Shown here: positions 53,772-63,922 of the stretch, piece by piece
Position numbering within the stretch: the first letter of the stretch is position 1
How the letters are laid out: each line of letters starts with the position of its first letter
Source of the DNA: Candidatus Latescibacterota bacterium
GTDB taxonomy: Bacteria > Latescibacterota > UBA2968 > UBA8231
Assembly: GCA_022819745.1 (NCBI GenBank)
Contig: JAJEGS010000030.1
Location: 62,001-126,000 of the forward strand
DNA length: 64,000 nucleotides
Direction of reading: 5' to 3'
The notes under the pieces: generated by a model
Database searches by the model: none
Told to the model about the DNA's origin: nothing
What the model saw: the letters and a program-made list of their open reading frames with translations, nothing else
Made by a program: the position numbers and the translations under genes

Positions 53772-54263
53772 TTAAGGAGCGGCAGCTTCGTCCTGAAATT
53801 GAACCCATTCTTGAGGAGTGCGTCCAACGTTGGGCAACAGGTGCCGGGCGCTGGCCGCGAGTTCGGAATCCGGGTAATTCTCAATCACGCGCTGATAGGC
53901 CCGCCGCGCTTGCGCTAGGTCGCGGATGTGCTCCTCGTATATAAAGGCGATCATAAATTGGGCTTCGTCGCCGTGCTCGCTAGCGGGATATTCGGCCAAC
54001 ACGCGTTCGTAATAGCTAATGGCCTCCTGCATCTTCCCTTGCTGCTGGGCCAAGCCGGCGAGTTTTCTCAGCGCCTCCGGTGCCTTGGGAGATTGGCCAA
54101 AGCGTTCGATAAAAGCCGTAAAATGCGCGACCGCTTGGTCGGCCGTGGCGGGATCAACCGCCGCGGCCTCGCCGGCCGCGAACAGCTCTTCAGCGCTTTG
54201 CTGACCGCAACCTGTCCACCAAGACCCGGCGATAAATATTCCCAGTAATATCCTCGACCACAT
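53772..54263 (-). CDS. TPR lipoprotein (YbgF/BamD-like)
   Basis: A 163-residue lipoprotein with lipobox WTGC (Cys19) and three TPR units (AVAHFTAFIERFGQSPKAPEALRKLAGLAQQQG, AISYYERVLAEYPASEHGDEAQFMIAFIYEE, ARRAYQRVIENYPDSELAASARHLL). The pattern Y-P-x-S-E...A is typical of BamD/CpoB-type repeats. Periplasmic scaffold; partners are unknown. It has its own terminator at 53698. It lies 35 bases after the FmdB-like gene on the same strand. Confidence 0.8.
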   Translation of the reverse strand: MWSRILLGIFIAGSWWTGCGQQSAEELFAAGEAAAVDPATADQAVAHFTAFIERFGQSPKAPEALRKLAGLAQQQGKMQEAISYYERVLAEYPASEHGDEAQFMIAFIYEEHIRDLAQARRAYQRVIENYPDSELAASARHLLPNVGRTPQEWVQFQDEAAAP

Positions 54264-54298
54264 CTATAATTTAACCGAGCATCGCACGGGAAAGTTCC

Positions 54299-54586
54299 TC
54301 AATCGGCTTTGGCGACATTCGCTTTGCTATCGCCCTTTTTGTCGCCTGCCTTGCTGCTGCCGCTGTCTTTATCGGCCTTAGCCGCCTTCTGGTATCCATC
54401 GCTGCGATAGTCCGTTATGTAAAAGCCCGTCCCCTTGAAAAGCAGGCCGCCGCCCATGCCGATGAGCCGCTTGACCGGGCCTTTACAACTTGCTTCCGGG
54501 CAGGTTTGGCGCGGCTCGGCCGTAATGCTTTGAAACTCTTCAAACCGGTGGCCGCACTGCTGACATTCGTATTCGTATGTGGGCAT
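54299..54586 (-). CDS. FmdB-family zinc ribbon protein
   Basis: A 95-residue protein that starts [20 protein letters not shown], the FmdB/CxxC_CXXC_SSSS ribbon. The second cysteine pair is C-PEAS-C instead of the usual CPx[17 protein letters not shown] is the family's second block. The tail is Lys/Asp/Ser-rich (about 35 residues). These regulators are small and often sit in unrelated operons. The start at 54586 is set by homology; the frame runs further upstream but overlaps the LpoA-like gene. Confidence 0.88.
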   Translation of the reverse strand: MPTYEYECQQCGHRFEEFQSITAEPRQTCPEASCKGPVKRLIGMGGGLLFKGTGFYITDYRSDGYQKAAKADKDSGSSKAGDKKGDSKANVAKAD

Positions 54587-54642
54587 GGCGTTGGCTCTCG
54601 TTATAACTAAAAATACAAACTTATTAATATAAATTCGGTCAA

Positions 54643-56649
54643 CTAGGGACGCAATACTTGGCGATGCATTGAGTCCCATCCGGCGGCACCCATTTCCGGG
54701 AGATCGCCCGTGCCGAGGGAGCGCACCTTGTCGTGCTCGATTTTGAGCAAGGTCAGCGCGCTATTGGAGCGCACATCCGGGGACAGAGAAATGGTGCCCG
54801 AGGCTCCTTGGTAGAAACGGACCGTAGCCAACCACTCAATTAGCGCGGCTGGATCGCGGTGCCCCTGCTCCCACCCGTCAATGAGCAAGCGGGTGGCGTC
54901 GTAACCAGCCGCCGCGTAGTGTGGGTCGCGGCGGAATTGCTTGCGAAAGTTGCTGACAAACGACTGCTCAGCCGCGGACTCGGCCTGCCGCGCGGAAACG
55001 AAAATGACCCCGTCGAAATTTTTGCGCTCGCCCGGGCGCATCTGCCGGATGGCTTCGGGATCCCACCAAGCATCGTTGCCGAGGACTTGGGTCTGCAAGC
55101 GGTGAAAATGCACCTGCGGCGCGATCGTCTTGGCGTCCGCAAAGTTCTCGACCACCACCACCACCCCGTCGATGGTGTCGATAAACATGTCCGCTTTTAG
55201 CTCTTCCTCGACTTTTAGCTCTTCTTCGACCACCTCAAGCGTGTCGGGCGGCGGCGGTCTCAGCGCAAAACCAGCCTTGCGAATCTCCTCGAAGACGTAG
55301 CGGAAATCCGTGGTCTTTTCGGGCACATACCAATCGCTGTGCGCGATCTGGCCGCCGTTGCGCTCGGCAATGCGGGTAAACTCGCGCGCGAAATCCCAGC
55401 CGTAGTCGCTGAGAGGGGAAATAATCGCCAAGTGCTCCAAGCCGAGGACGAGAGTCGCGTACTCGCCCAACAGACGCGCTTGTGTTTTCGAGACTGTGCT
55501 CAACTGGAAAATACTGTGGCCGAGCGAATCCAAGCCGCTCTGTCGAGCCAGCGGCACCAGCAGGGGAACGCCAGCGCGCCCCGCGACCGTGGCCGCCACC
55601 ACGCTTTCTCTGCTCCAGAGCGGGCCGACGATGGCCACGACGCCTTGATCCAGCAACCGCTGGGCACCGTATGCCACGCGCAACAAACCGCTGGCCAGGC
55701 TTTCGCTAATGTCGCTGCTGTGATCGGTAGCGATGGGTAAATTCCCGTAGTCAATCCCGGTATCGTCAACTACCAGTTCAAAGGGACTGCCGGCCTCCCG
55801 ATTGGCCAACAGTACGCCCTGGCGGAGTTCCTCGCCGTACTGTTGGTCCGGCCCAGTAAGCGGCAGAAGTAAGCCCAACCGGGGCGATTCCGAACCAACG
55901 CGCGGGCTATATGCGGTCAGATCACTCCCCCAGACGGCGGCTATCGGAGCGAATATGCCACTGACGACGCTGTCGCGATAAGTCTGCATCGCCTGGGCGG
56001 CTTCCTCTTGCCAGCCGAGGCGCTGATACCAGCGCGCCCGGCCGAAGAACAGGGCCTCGCGCAGCCGCCCAGCCCCTACGGCCTGACGCAGACGCGTCCG
56101 CTCTTGTTCTTTTAGTTGTCCGTTCCAATACATGGCCGCCAACCGCTCGGCTGCTTGGGCTTGAATGCCAAGCGGGGCTTGCGTGGCCAACAAACGACCG
56201 TACTGGGATGCGGCCTCAAAGTAGTGCTTGCTGTTGAAAAACGAGTCGCCAATCAACAGCCGGGCATTGGGCAGGTAGCGGCTGGTAGGAAACCTACGCT
56301 GCAAGACCAAGGCTGCGTCGATGGCTTCGGCAAAGCGCCCTAAGCGGTACATGGCTTTTCCCACGAGGAACTGACCGGCACTGGACCGCTGATTAATTGG
56401 GAACTCCGCTAGCTGCCGCAGATGATTGAGAGCTTCGTCGAAACGCCCCTGTTTATAAGCTGCAAGCCCATTGCCAAAAACCTTTTCGGCGTCGGCCGAA
56501 TACGTCCACGTGCGCGCCTGACCTTCGGCGAAGTTCGGCATCAGCACCGCCGCAAAGACCACGCATACGTAGCGAGCAATGTACTGCCGACAACGGGGCC
56601 TAGGTTGTCCGCATCTGAGAGGACGAGTATATTTTTTACGCCACGGCAT
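54643..56649 (-). CDS. TPR plus periplasmic binding protein fusion (LpoA-like)
   Basis: A 668-residue exported protein. Residues 45-210 are TPR units ([54 protein letters not shown]). Residues 230-650 are a type I periplasmic binding fold ([61 protein letters not shown]). This combination is found in LpoA, which activates the peptidoglycan synthase PBP1A, and in branched-chain amino-acid-type sensors. An acidic insert with two EVEEELK units lies near 470. The start at 56649 has GGAAAGG six bases upstream; it is divergent from the ClpX-like gene. Confidence 0.78.
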   Translation of the reverse strand: MPWRKKYTRPLRCGQPRPRCRQYIARYVCVVFAAVLMPNFAEGQARTWTYSADAEKVFGNGLAAYKQGRFDEALNHLRQLAEFPINQRSSAGQFLVGKAMYRLGRFAEAIDAALVLQRRFPTSRYLPNARLLIGDSFFNSKHYFEAASQYGRLLATQAPLGIQAQAAERLAAMYWNGQLKEQERTRLRQAVGAGRLREALFFGRARWYQRLGWQEEAAQAMQTYRDSVVSGIFAPIAAVWGSDLTAYSPRVGSESPRLGLLLPLTGPDQQYGEELRQGVLLANREAGSPFELVVDDTGIDYGNLPIATDHSSDISESLASGLLRVAYGAQRLLDQGVVAIVGPLWSRESVVAATVAGRAGVPLLVPLARQSGLDSLGHSIFQLSTVSKTQARLLGEYATLVLGLEHLAIISPLSDYGWDFAREFTRIAERNGGQIAHSDWYVPEKTTDFRYVFEEIRKAGFALRPPPPDTLEVVEEELKVEEELKADMFIDTIDGVVVVVENFADAKTIAPQVHFHRLQTQVLGNDAWWDPEAIRQMRPGERKNFDGVIFVSARQAESAAEQSFVSNFRKQFRRDPHYAAAGYDATRLLIDGWEQGHRDPAALIEWLATVRFYQGASGTISLSPDVRSNSALTLLKIEHDKVRSLGTGDLPEMGAAGWDSMHRQVLRP

Positions 56650-56676
56650 TTCCAACCTTTCCTTTAGGTTAAATAT

Positions 56677-58182
56677 ATGCAACCGCGTGCTGAAAAAGTG
56701 GAGATCGACCCAGAAAAACTGCGCCGTCTCCTAGCTAGACAAATCGAAGAACAAGAGCAAGCGCCTGCCCAACCCGAGGCGTCCTCCACCGAAGGCGAAG
56801 GCACGCAGACGGTCGAGTCCGAGGCTATCCACTTCGACCTCAAACCGGAAGAGTTAGAGGCCTATCTCGATCAATACGTCATCAAGCAGCAAGAAGCCAA
56901 GGCCATTCTCGCCACCAAGATCTGCACGCATTTCAACCGCCTGAAACTGCCCCCGGAAGAAGACGAGGGATTCGTTGGCAACATCAAAAACAACGTGCTA
57001 ATGATCGGCCCTACCGGCGTGGGCAAAACCTATCTAATCCGCCTCATTGCCCGCAAAATCGGCGTCCCTTTCGTCAAGGGCGACGCCACTAAATTCAGCG
57101 AGACCGGCTATGTTGGCGGCGATGTCGAAGACTTGGTCCGCGATCTAGTCCGCGAAGCCAACGGCGACATCGAACGCGCCCAGTACGGCATCATATACAT
57201 CGACGAAATCGACAAAATCGCCTCCGCGCAGGGAGTACACGGCCCAGATGTCTCGCGCTCGGGCGTCCAGCGCAACCTGCTCAAGCTGATGGAGGAAACC
57301 GACGTCGATCTCAAAGCTCCGCACGACATTGCCTCGCAAATGGAATCCGTCATCCAAATGCAGCAGACGGGCAAGATCGAACGCCAGAAGGTCAACACTC
57401 GCAACATCCTCTTTATCGTTAGCGGGGCCTTTTCCGGGCTCGACGAAATCATCGGCCGTCGACTCAACAAAGGCACCATGGGATTTCGCTCCCAAGCCGA
57501 CCCGGCCCATCTCAATGCCGATCAGCTTCTGTCGCACGTGCGGGCCGAGGACCTGATCGGATACGGATTCGAGTCCGAATTCATCGGCCGCTTGCCCGTC
57601 ATCGCCGTGCTGCACGATCTCGGCCCCGAAGATCTCCTCGACATCCTCCGCAATCCCAAAAGTAGCGTCATCCTGTCCAAAAAGCGCGACTTCCGCGCTT
57701 ATGACATTGAGATCGAATTTGCCGACGAAGCCCTAGCCCTGTTAGCTGAACGCGCCCACGCCGAGCACATCGGCGCTCGAGGCTTGGTCAGCGCTATTGA
57801 AAAGGTACTGATCAACTACGAAAAAAAGCTCCCTTCCGTAGGCGTCGAACGCTTTACGGTCGAAGCCGATACCGTACTCGATCCGGCGACCGGTCTAGAG
57901 CGCTTACTCCAAGACACCTCGCTGCACCGTTTTATCGACAACTTCCAACGCGACTACGACATCGCCTTAGAGATCACGCCGGAAGCCTCTGCGCAAATCG
58001 AGGCCCTAGCCAGCACGCGGGACATCGCACCCGGCGAATTGTGCGAAGAAATGTTCAGCGACTACGGACACGGCCTCAAGCTAGCCGGTTTGAGCCAGTT
58101 CTGCATTGACGCCGATGTAGTCGCCAATCCCCAAGAAGCACTCAACGCGCTCGTCAAACACCACTACAATCAGCGCAGTTAA
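56677..58182 (+). CDS. ClpX-like AAA+ ATPase without the zinc-binding domain
   Basis: A 501-residue ClpX-type unfoldase. Walker A GPTGVGKT (residues 111-118), Walker B IIYIDEIDK, pore loop GYVGGDVEDLVRDL and the sensor-2 region ARGLVSAIEK are those of ClpX. The N-terminal 50 residues are acidic and Gln-rich, without the four-cysteine zinc domain used for adaptor binding. The ClpP-docking tripeptide region reads MGF (KGTMGFRSQ) where ClpX has IGF. The C-terminus is about 60 residues longer than usual. It may be an alternative unfoldase. No clpP is in the window. Confidence 0.82.
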   Translation: MQPRAEKVEIDPEKLRRLLARQIEEQEQAPAQPEASSTEGEGTQTVESEAIHFDLKPEELEAYLDQYVIKQQEAKAILATKICTHFNRLKLPPEEDEGFVGNIKNNVLMIGPTGVGKTYLIRLIARKIGVPFVKGDATKFSETGYVGGDVEDLVRDLVREANGDIERAQYGIIYIDEIDKIASAQGVHGPDVSRSGVQRNLLKLMEETDVDLKAPHDIASQMESVIQMQQTGKIERQKVNTRNILFIVSGAFSGLDEIIGRRLNKGTMGFRSQADPAHLNADQLLSHVRAEDLIGYGFESEFIGRLPVIAVLHDLGPEDLLDILRNPKSSVILSKKRDFRAYDIEIEFADEALALLAERAHAEHIGARGLVSAIEKVLINYEKKLPSVGVERFTVEADTVLDPATGLERLLQDTSLHRFIDNFQRDYDIALEITPEASAQIEALASTRDIAPGELCEEMFSDYGHGLKLAGLSQFCIDADVVANPQEALNALVKHHYNQRS

Positions 58183-59549
58183 GTCCCGCCGTATTGCTTT
58201 ACCTTGCGGTAGAGTGTACTGAGGCCGATTTGCAGAATTTCGGCCGCGCGCCGTCGGTCGTTGCCAACCGCCTTCAAGGTTTCGGCAATGGCCATCTGCT
58301 CGATCTCGGCCATGCTCATGCCGACGCGAAAACCCAACCCGGAAAAAACGCGCTCTTGGCGGTTTATATAGCGCGGGATGTCTCCTACTTCGAGTACCCC
58401 TTCGCGGGCGCACATTACTACCATGCCTTCGATGCAGTTTTTTAATTCCCGCACATTGCCCGGCCAATCGTAATCGCGCAACACGTCTAAGGCTCGCGGC
58501 CGGATGCCTGCGATACGCTTGTTGTTCTCGGCGGCGAACTGCCGGATAAACGCGTCGGCCAGAAGGGGTATATCCTCGCGGCACTCGCGCAGGGGCGGTA
58601 CTTCGATCTTAATCACGTTGAGCCGGTAGAACAGGTCCGCCCGGAAGGTGCCCTCCCGCACCATGGCTTCTAGATCGCGGTGCGTCGCCGCGATCAAGCG
58701 CACATCGACCCGCCGGGTCTGGGTGCCACCGATCCGCTCGAAGCAGCCGTCCTGGATCACTCTCAGGAGCTTTACTTGCGTCGGCAGGGGAATGTCTCCG
58801 ACTTCGTCGAGGAACAAGGTGCCTTGATCGGCCAGTTCAAAGCGCCCTTTGCGCGCGGCTACGGCCCCAGTATAGGCCCCTTTCTCGTGGCCAAAAAGCT
58901 CGTTTTCAACCAAGCTCTCCGGCAGAGCACCGCAGTTTATTTCGACGAAGGCGTTTTCCCGCCGCCTGCTCCGCTGGTGGATGGCCTTTGCTACCTCGCC
59001 CTTGCCCGTGCCGGTCTCGCCGGTGATCAAAACGCTAGTCCGCGATTGAGCCACCTGTTCGATCTGGAGGTAGATGCGCTGCCACGGCGACGAGCGACGG
59101 GCGATGTCGTCAAAGCGGTAGCGCTCGTCCAAGCGGCGCTGTAGGTCTGAGACTTCCCCCACTAGCTGCTGGTAGCTCAGACCCTTTTCCAACACCGCGC
59201 CGACTTTGGCAAAATTCAGTGGCTGGAGTTGAAAGTCGTACGCCCCTTGGCGCATCGCTTCAACTCCCAACTCAATGTCTTCAGGCCCGGCGATGGCAAT
59301 CGCGCAGATGGCCGGATTGCGCTTGTGGGCAAGTTGCTGGACCCGCAACCCATCGATGCGCTTCTCGCGCAAGGCGTAGATCAGCGCATCAACCGCATCG
59401 GCGTCGAGGATGTCGTACGCGCTCTGCCCTTCGTGCGCCCAGAGTACTTCATATGATCGCTGTTCTAGATAGAAAATCAGCGCCCGGGCCTGCTGGGATT
59501 CGGGCAGCACGACCAAGAGCCGTGGCTGCGTATGGCGCTTCTCGCTCAC
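58179..59549 (-). CDS. Sigma-54-dependent transcriptional activator with a dead receiver domain
   Basis: A 456-residue NtrC-type activator. AAA+ centre: Walker A GETGTGKGE, GAYTGA loop that contacts sigma-54, Walker B TLFLDEVGDI and the R-finger region, then a Fis-type DNA-binding helix pair at the end (RRRAAEILQIGLSTLYRKVKQYG). The receiver domain (residues 10-125) has lost its chemistry. The acidic pair is Leu-Pro, the phosphoacceptor Asp is Ala59 (LIYALRE), and the Lys is Gln (LQPLN). It is probably not controlled by phosphorylation. The GTG start at 59549 overlaps the rlmD stop (GTGA), so the two are translated together. Confidence 0.9.
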   Translation of the reverse strand: MSEKRHTQPRLLVVLPESQQARALIFYLEQRSYEVLWAHEGQSAYDILDADAVDALIYALREKRIDGLRVQQLAHKRNPAICAIAIAGPEDIELGVEAMRQGAYDFQLQPLNFAKVGAVLEKGLSYQQLVGEVSDLQRRLDERYRFDDIARRSSPWQRIYLQIEQVAQSRTSVLITGETGTGKGEVAKAIHQRSRRRENAFVEINCGALPESLVENELFGHEKGAYTGAVAARKGRFELADQGTLFLDEVGDIPLPTQVKLLRVIQDGCFERIGGTQTRRVDVRLIAATHRDLEAMVREGTFRADLFYRLNVIKIEVPPLRECREDIPLLADAFIRQFAAENNKRIAGIRPRALDVLRDYDWPGNVRELKNCIEGMVVMCAREGVLEVGDIPRYINRQERVFSGLGFRVGMSMAEIEQMAIAETLKAVGNDRRRAAEILQIGLSTLYRKVKQYGGT

Positions 59550-60904
59550 GAGACGACCTGCTTGCACAACTCGACGACCACTTCGCAGTGCGGCGTTTGG
59601 GGAAACATATCTACGGGTTGCACGCTGCGGACGCCGTATCCAGCCTCGCCCAAGGCGCGCAAATCGCCGGCTAGCGCATGGACGTTACAGGAGACGTAAA
59701 TAATGCGCGGCGGTGCCAACGCACACAGACTGGCCAGTGCCTTTTTGTGGATTCCAGGTCTCGGGGGATCGACGACGGCTAGATCAAAATGCTGGCTTTG
59801 TACCGCCAATTCCCCCAGTATGTCCTCGGCTGCGCCGACCATAAACTCGCAGTGTTCTATCTGATTGCGCACAGCGTTGCGCCTAGCGTCCTCCACCGCT
59901 TCAGCGACCACTTCGATGCCCAACACGAACTGGGACTGGCGCGCCAAAAGAAGGCTGATGCTGCCCGTGCCGCAGTACAAATCCAGCACCGCCTTTTGCG
60001 GCCCAGCCACGCGGGCTATGACCTCGTAGAGCCGCTCGGCTTGCAGCGAATTTGTTTGAAAAAAGGACTGGGGAGAAATGTCGAATTCGAGGCCGGCGCA
60101 CACTTCAGTGATGCGCCCGCTTCCCTTGAGCACAAACTCGCGCTCCCCGGCCGCGACTTGGGCCTTGCCGGTGTGTAAGGTGACGAGCAAAACGTCAATT
60201 TCAGGTACGGCATCCAACAATTGCTCGGCGAGTTGTTGGACGCCTAGGTCGGGATACGAGGACACGACGAGGTTGACCATTACTTCCCCGCTCCGCTTGC
60301 CCTCGCGGACAACCAAGAAGCGCAATAACCCTTGATGCCGCTTTAGGTCGTACGCGCTCAGACCCAACGCTTGACTGATGCGGCGGACTGCTCCGACGAT
60401 GCGGTTGGAAGTGTCAGATTGTAGATGGCACTCTTCGACATCGAAGATCCAATTGAAACGCCCGCGCACGTGCAAGCCCAGTTGCAACAAGCCCGCGCGA
60501 TCCGTACCAAAGGAAAATTCCATTTTGTTGCGATAGAAAAAGGGAGTCGGACTGGGCAAAATCGGCGCTACGACCGGCAGCGCTAGCCCACTAGTCGCCA
60601 ATGCGCTGGCGACCATCTGCTCTTTGACGGCAAGCTGGGCCGCATAGGGCAATTCCTGCCAGCGACAGCCGCCGCAATGTCCAAAATGGGCGCAGCGAGG
60701 CTCCTCCCGCTTGTAGCCCTCTGTAAGGAACTCCTCCACCTCGGCCTCAAAGCGCCCCTTGCGCTTCTTTACGACCCGGGCGGCGACCCGATCCCCGGGA
60801 ACAGCCTGACGCACGACGACCTCGCGCTGCCCGACATAGGCCAGCCCGTCTCCTTTGGTGGTGAGGGCGGCGACCTCGATCTCGATGCGATCTCCTCGTT
60901 TCAC
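59546..60904 (-). CDS. rlmD: RlmD/RumA-family 23S rRNA (uracil-5-)-methyltransferase
   Basis: A 452-residue TRAM-domain RNA methyltransferase. The TRAM domain fills residues 1-60. Four cysteines follow (CAHFGHCGGC and a later one) for an iron-sulfur cluster. The SAM site is DLYCGTGSISLLLA, the catalytic Asp is in VDPPRPG, and the nucleophile Cys lies in IYVSCNVHALAGDL. Family members methylate U1939 or U747 of 23S rRNA or U54 of tRNA; which one applies here is not settled by the sequence. The start is a GTG with AGGT seven bases upstream. Confidence 0.9.
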   Translation of the reverse strand: MKRGDRIEIEVAALTTKGDGLAYVGQREVVVRQAVPGDRVAARVVKKRKGRFEAEVEEFLTEGYKREEPRCAHFGHCGGCRWQELPYAAQLAVKEQMVASALATSGLALPVVAPILPSPTPFFYRNKMEFSFGTDRAGLLQLGLHVRGRFNWIFDVEECHLQSDTSNRIVGAVRRISQALGLSAYDLKRHQGLLRFLVVREGKRSGEVMVNLVVSSYPDLGVQQLAEQLLDAVPEIDVLLVTLHTGKAQVAAGEREFVLKGSGRITEVCAGLEFDISPQSFFQTNSLQAERLYEVIARVAGPQKAVLDLYCGTGSISLLLARQSQFVLGIEVVAEAVEDARRNAVRNQIEHCEFMVGAAEDILGELAVQSQHFDLAVVDPPRPGIHKKALASLCALAPPRIIYVSCNVHALAGDLRALGEAGYGVRSVQPVDMFPQTPHCEVVVELCKQVVS

Positions 60905-60926
60905 GTGTTACCTAGCTAAAATGCAA

Positions 60927-60957
60927 ACGGGGCAAGATGGTCATCATCTTGCCCCGT
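60927..60957 (-). terminator. Rho-independent terminator of the ribosomal alpha operon
   Basis: ACGGGGCAAGATG and CATCTTGCCCCGT form a perfect 13-base stem with a five-base loop. On the minus strand it is followed by TTTGCATTTT. It ends the rplQ transcript and insulates rlmD. Confidence 0.88.
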
Positions 60958-60982
60958 CACTACTTACCTTTGGACGCCCACC

Positions 60983-61408
60983 TTATTCTTCGACCTTAGG
61001 AGCCTCTTCTGCTGCAGTCTCGGCCTGCTGAGTCTCTTCTGCGGCTTCCCTAGGGCGATCCACAAGCTCGACGATGCTCATAAATGCCCCGTCGCCGCGC
61101 CGCGGGCCCAACTTGATGACGCGCGTATAGCCTCCGTTGCGGCTTTTGTAGCGCGGGCCGAGTTCGTCAAACAGCTTGGCGACCACCTGCTTGTCGGCTA
61201 TGACGCGTAGCACTTGGCGGCGGGCGTGCAAGTCGCCTTTCTTGGCGCAAGTCAGCACCCGCTCGGCCGTGCGCTTGAGTTCTTTGGCACGCGTCTGAGT
61301 GGTGGTGATGCGCTCGTTGATAAAGAGCGAGGCCATCATGTTGGACAACATGGCTTTGCGATGCGGAGCCGTGCGCCCCAGTTTGGCTATTCTTTTTCCG
61401 TGTCTCAT
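60983..61408 (-). CDS. rplQ: Ribosomal protein L17
   Basis: Large-subunit protein L17, 141 residues: [21 protein letters not shown] at the N-terminus, [24 protein letters not shown], and [25 protein letters not shown]. An acidic Ala/Glu-rich tail of about 25 residues ([17 protein letters not shown]) is longer than in Escherichia coli. It is the last gene of the alpha operon, two bases after rpoA, with a strong terminator behind it. Confidence 0.98.
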   Translation of the reverse strand: MRHGKRIAKLGRTAPHRKAMLSNMMASLFINERITTTQTRAKELKRTAERVLTCAKKGDLHARRQVLRVIADKQVVAKLFDELGPRYKSRNGGYTRVIKLGPRRGDGAFMSIVELVDRPREAAEETQQAETAAEEAPKVEE

Positions 61409-61410
61409 GG

Positions 61411-62427
61411 CTAGAATTCTTCCGCCAGCGAATTATCCGCTGTTTGGTCGATCTCAATACCGTCGTACGGAGTCAAGTCCATACCCCAGCTAAGATTGTT
61501 TTCCTCGAGTATTTTCTGCAACTCGTTGAGTGATTTGCGGCCGAAGTTGCGATACTGCAACATCTCGGCCTCCGTGCGCGACACCAAGTCCCTAAGATGG
61601 GTGATTCCTGCGGCTTTGAGGCAGTTGGCCGAGCGCACCGTCAACTCGATTTCTTCGACGGGCGTTTGCAAGAGTTGAACGATCTTCTTGGCCTCTTCAT
61701 CAACTTCCTTTTCCTCAATGCCTTCGGGCTCTTCCGTAAAATTAATAAAAAGGTTTAGGTGTTCAGTCAGGATTTGGGCGGCTTGGGACATGGCATCTTC
61801 GGGATGCACGGAGCCATCAGTCCAGACTTCCATAATCAGCTTGTCGTAGTCGGTGCGCCGCCCGACGCGTGCGTTCTCGATATCGTAGTGGACCTTGAGA
61901 ACCGGCGAATAGTTCGTATCGAGTGGAATAGCACCAATAGGCTGCTCGGGGATTTTGTTCTCCTCGGCGAACTGATAGCCGCGACCGCAGCCAACCGTCA
62001 GTTCCATTTTCAGAGAAGCCCCTTTATCCAAAGTGGCAATGTGTAGCTCGGGATTCAGAACCTCGACGCTAGGGTCCACTTCTATATCCTTGGCCACCAA
62101 GGTTCCTCCTGTCGTGCGCTCAACGCGCAAGACGCGATCCTCTTCGCCACTATAGCGAAGCGCCACTTCCTTGAAGTTGCGCACGATCTCCGGCACATCC
62201 TCGCGCACCCCTTCAATTGTGGAAAATTCGTGATGCACGCCTTCGATATTGACTTGCTTGATCGCGGCTCCTTGGATAAAGGACAGCAAGACGCGGCGAA
62301 GCGCGTGTCCTATAGAGACGCCAAAACCGCGCTCGAGCGGTTGGACGACAAACATGCCATAAGTATCGCTGAGGCTTTCTTTTTCGACCTCGGCCAGCCT
62401 CGGCATCTGGAGACCTTCTAATTTCAT
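61411..62427 (-). CDS. rpoA: DNA-directed RNA polymerase subunit alpha
   Basis: The 338-residue alpha subunit. The N-terminal assembly domain has [43 protein letters not shown]. The C-terminal domain, which touches UP elements and activators, has [46 protein letters not shown]. An acidic linker ([14 protein letters not shown]) joins them. It lies between rpsD and rplQ in the standard order. Confidence 0.98.
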   Translation of the reverse strand: MKLEGLQMPRLAEVEKESLSDTYGMFVVQPLERGFGVSIGHALRRVLLSFIQGAAIKQVNIEGVHHEFSTIEGVREDVPEIVRNFKEVALRYSGEEDRVLRVERTTGGTLVAKDIEVDPSVEVLNPELHIATLDKGASLKMELTVGCGRGYQFAEENKIPEQPIGAIPLDTNYSPVLKVHYDIENARVGRRTDYDKLIMEVWTDGSVHPEDAMSQAAQILTEHLNLFINFTEEPEGIEEKEVDEEAKKIVQLLQTPVEEIELTVRSANCLKAAGITHLRDLVSRTEAEMLQYRNFGRKSLNELQKILEENNLSWGMDLTPYDGIEIDQTADNSLAEEF

Positions 62428-62470
62428 ACTTTAGCCTTTTGCCCCTTGATGAATTGGGCGGAGTAAAACT

Positions 62471-63097
62471 TTAGACGCGAGAATAAAATTCGATGACCAA
62501 TTGTTCTTCGGCGACCGTGGGGATGTCTTCGCGGCTGGGAACCTCTGCTACAGTTCCAGTCAGGTTGACCTTATCTATGGCCAGCCAAGGCACAGTCTCC
62601 CGCGAACGGCGCAGCGATTCGTGAATGGCTTCTAGCTGGCGGCTGCGTTCGGCGACCTGTACCACATCGCCCATCCGGGTCAGGTAGGAAGGAATATTAA
62701 CCCGTTTGCCGTTTACCACGATGTGGTTGTGGCGCACTAACTGGCGCGCGGCCTTGCGCGACGGTGCGAAACCGAGCCGATAGACAATGTTGTCGAGGCG
62801 GCGCTCTAACAGGCGCAACAGGTTTTCGCCACTAACGCCCGGCACGCGCGACGCCTCCTTGTAATAGCCCCTGAATTGGCCTTCGCGGATTCCGTAGAGC
62901 CGAGCTAGTTTTTGCTTGGCCCGTAGCTGCACACTATAGTCGGACTGCTTGCGCCGCAAGCCCTGACCGTGTTGGCCTGGGGCATAACTGCGCCGCTCAA
63001 AGGAACATTTTTCGAGGTTGCAGCGCTCGCCCTTGAGGAAGAGTTTAGCTCCTTCCCGGCGGCAGAAGCGACAATTGGGACCTGTATGCCTGCTCAT
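62471..63097 (-). CDS. rpsD: Ribosomal protein S4
   Basis: Small-subunit assembly protein S4 of 208 residues, with the S4 RNA-binding domain RLDNIVYRLGFAPSRKAARQLVRHNHIVVNGKRVNIPS. The N-terminus keeps four cysteines (CRFC...ERCNLEKC), so it is the zinc-binding form. In many bacteria S4 is the translational repressor of this operon, but no pseudoknot target was searched for here. Confidence 0.98.
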   Translation of the reverse strand: MSRHTGPNCRFCRREGAKLFLKGERCNLEKCSFERRSYAPGQHGQGLRRKQSDYSVQLRAKQKLARLYGIREGQFRGYYKEASRVPGVSGENLLRLLERRLDNIVYRLGFAPSRKAARQLVRHNHIVVNGKRVNIPSYLTRMGDVVQVAERSRQLEAIHESLRRSRETVPWLAIDKVNLTGTVAEVPSREDIPTVAEEQLVIEFYSRV

Positions 63098-63113
63098 AAC
63101 GTGGTTAGCTCCT

Positions 63114-63503
63114 CTAAACGCGGCGACGCTTGGGCGGCCGACAGCCGTTGTGCGGCATGGGCGTCACGTCGCGGATGGCGGAAATCTCGAGCCCGGCGTT
63201 TTGCAAAGCGCGGATGGCGGACTCGCGCCCTACTCCCGGCCCCTTGACCCAGACCTCCACGCGGCGCAATCCCATATTCATGGCTTCTTGGGCGGCCCTT
63301 TCAGCGGCGAGCTGGCCGGCAAAGGGCGTAGATTTGCGACTGCCCCTGATGCTCATTTTCCCTGGGGTCGCCCAAGAAATCACATTGCCTCTGGTATCGG
63401 TAAGAGTGATAATCGTATTGTTGAACGTGGCCAGAATGTGCGCCACGCCCACAGCCTCCACCTGTTTTGCTTTCTTGCGTCTCTTGCGTCTTTCGGGCGG
63501 CAA
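63114..63503 (-). CDS. rpsK: Ribosomal protein S11
   Basis: S11 of the 30S platform, 129 residues: [50 protein letters not shown] is the conserved core, and the end [20 protein letters not shown] is invariant in the family. The N-terminus ([14 protein letters not shown]) is basic as usual. Confidence 0.98.
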   Translation of the reverse strand: MPPERRKRRKKAKQVEAVGVAHILATFNNTIITLTDTRGNVISWATPGKMSIRGSRKSTPFAGQLAAERAAQEAMNMGLRRVEVWVKGPGVGRESAIRALQNAGLEISAIRDVTPMPHNGCRPPKRRRV

Positions 63504-63530
63504 AGGTCAATCCTCTCCGTTTGGGTTGAT

Positions 63531-63911
63531 CTACTTGACGGGGGCCTTTTTCTTGCCAGCAATAGCTCGCCGCGGCCCCTTGCGCGTGCGGGCGTTAGTC
63601 TTGGTGCGCTGGCCGTTGGCCGGCAGCCCGCGGCGATGCCGCAAACCCCGATAGCAGCCGATGTCCATCAGCCGCTTGATATTCATGGTGGTTTCGCCGC
63701 GCAGACTACCTTCGACCTTGTGGCTGACCTCAATGATCGAGCGCAAACTGCTGACCTGATCTTCGCTCAACTCGTTGATGCGGGTTTGGGGCTCAATCCT
63801 CGCCTGAGAGGCGATGCGATTGGCCGTCGTATGCCCAATGCCAAAGATATAAGTCAATGCGATGGCGACTCGTTTGTCGCGGGGTAAATCTACACCTGCT
63901 ATGCGCGCCAT
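63531..63911 (-). CDS. rpsM: Ribosomal protein S13
   Basis: S13 of the 30S head, 126 residues from the ATG at 63911: [26 protein letters not shown], helix-two-turn-helix region, and [31 protein letters not shown]. The longer frame upstream to 63962 overlaps rpmJ and is not coding. Confidence 0.98.
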   Translation of the reverse strand: MARIAGVDLPRDKRVAIALTYIFGIGHTTANRIASQARIEPQTRINELSEDQVSSLRSIIEVSHKVEGSLRGETTMNIKRLMDIGCYRGLRHRRGLPANGQRTKTNARTRKGPRRAIAGKKKAPVK

Positions 63912-63922
63912 AGTGTTATTCC

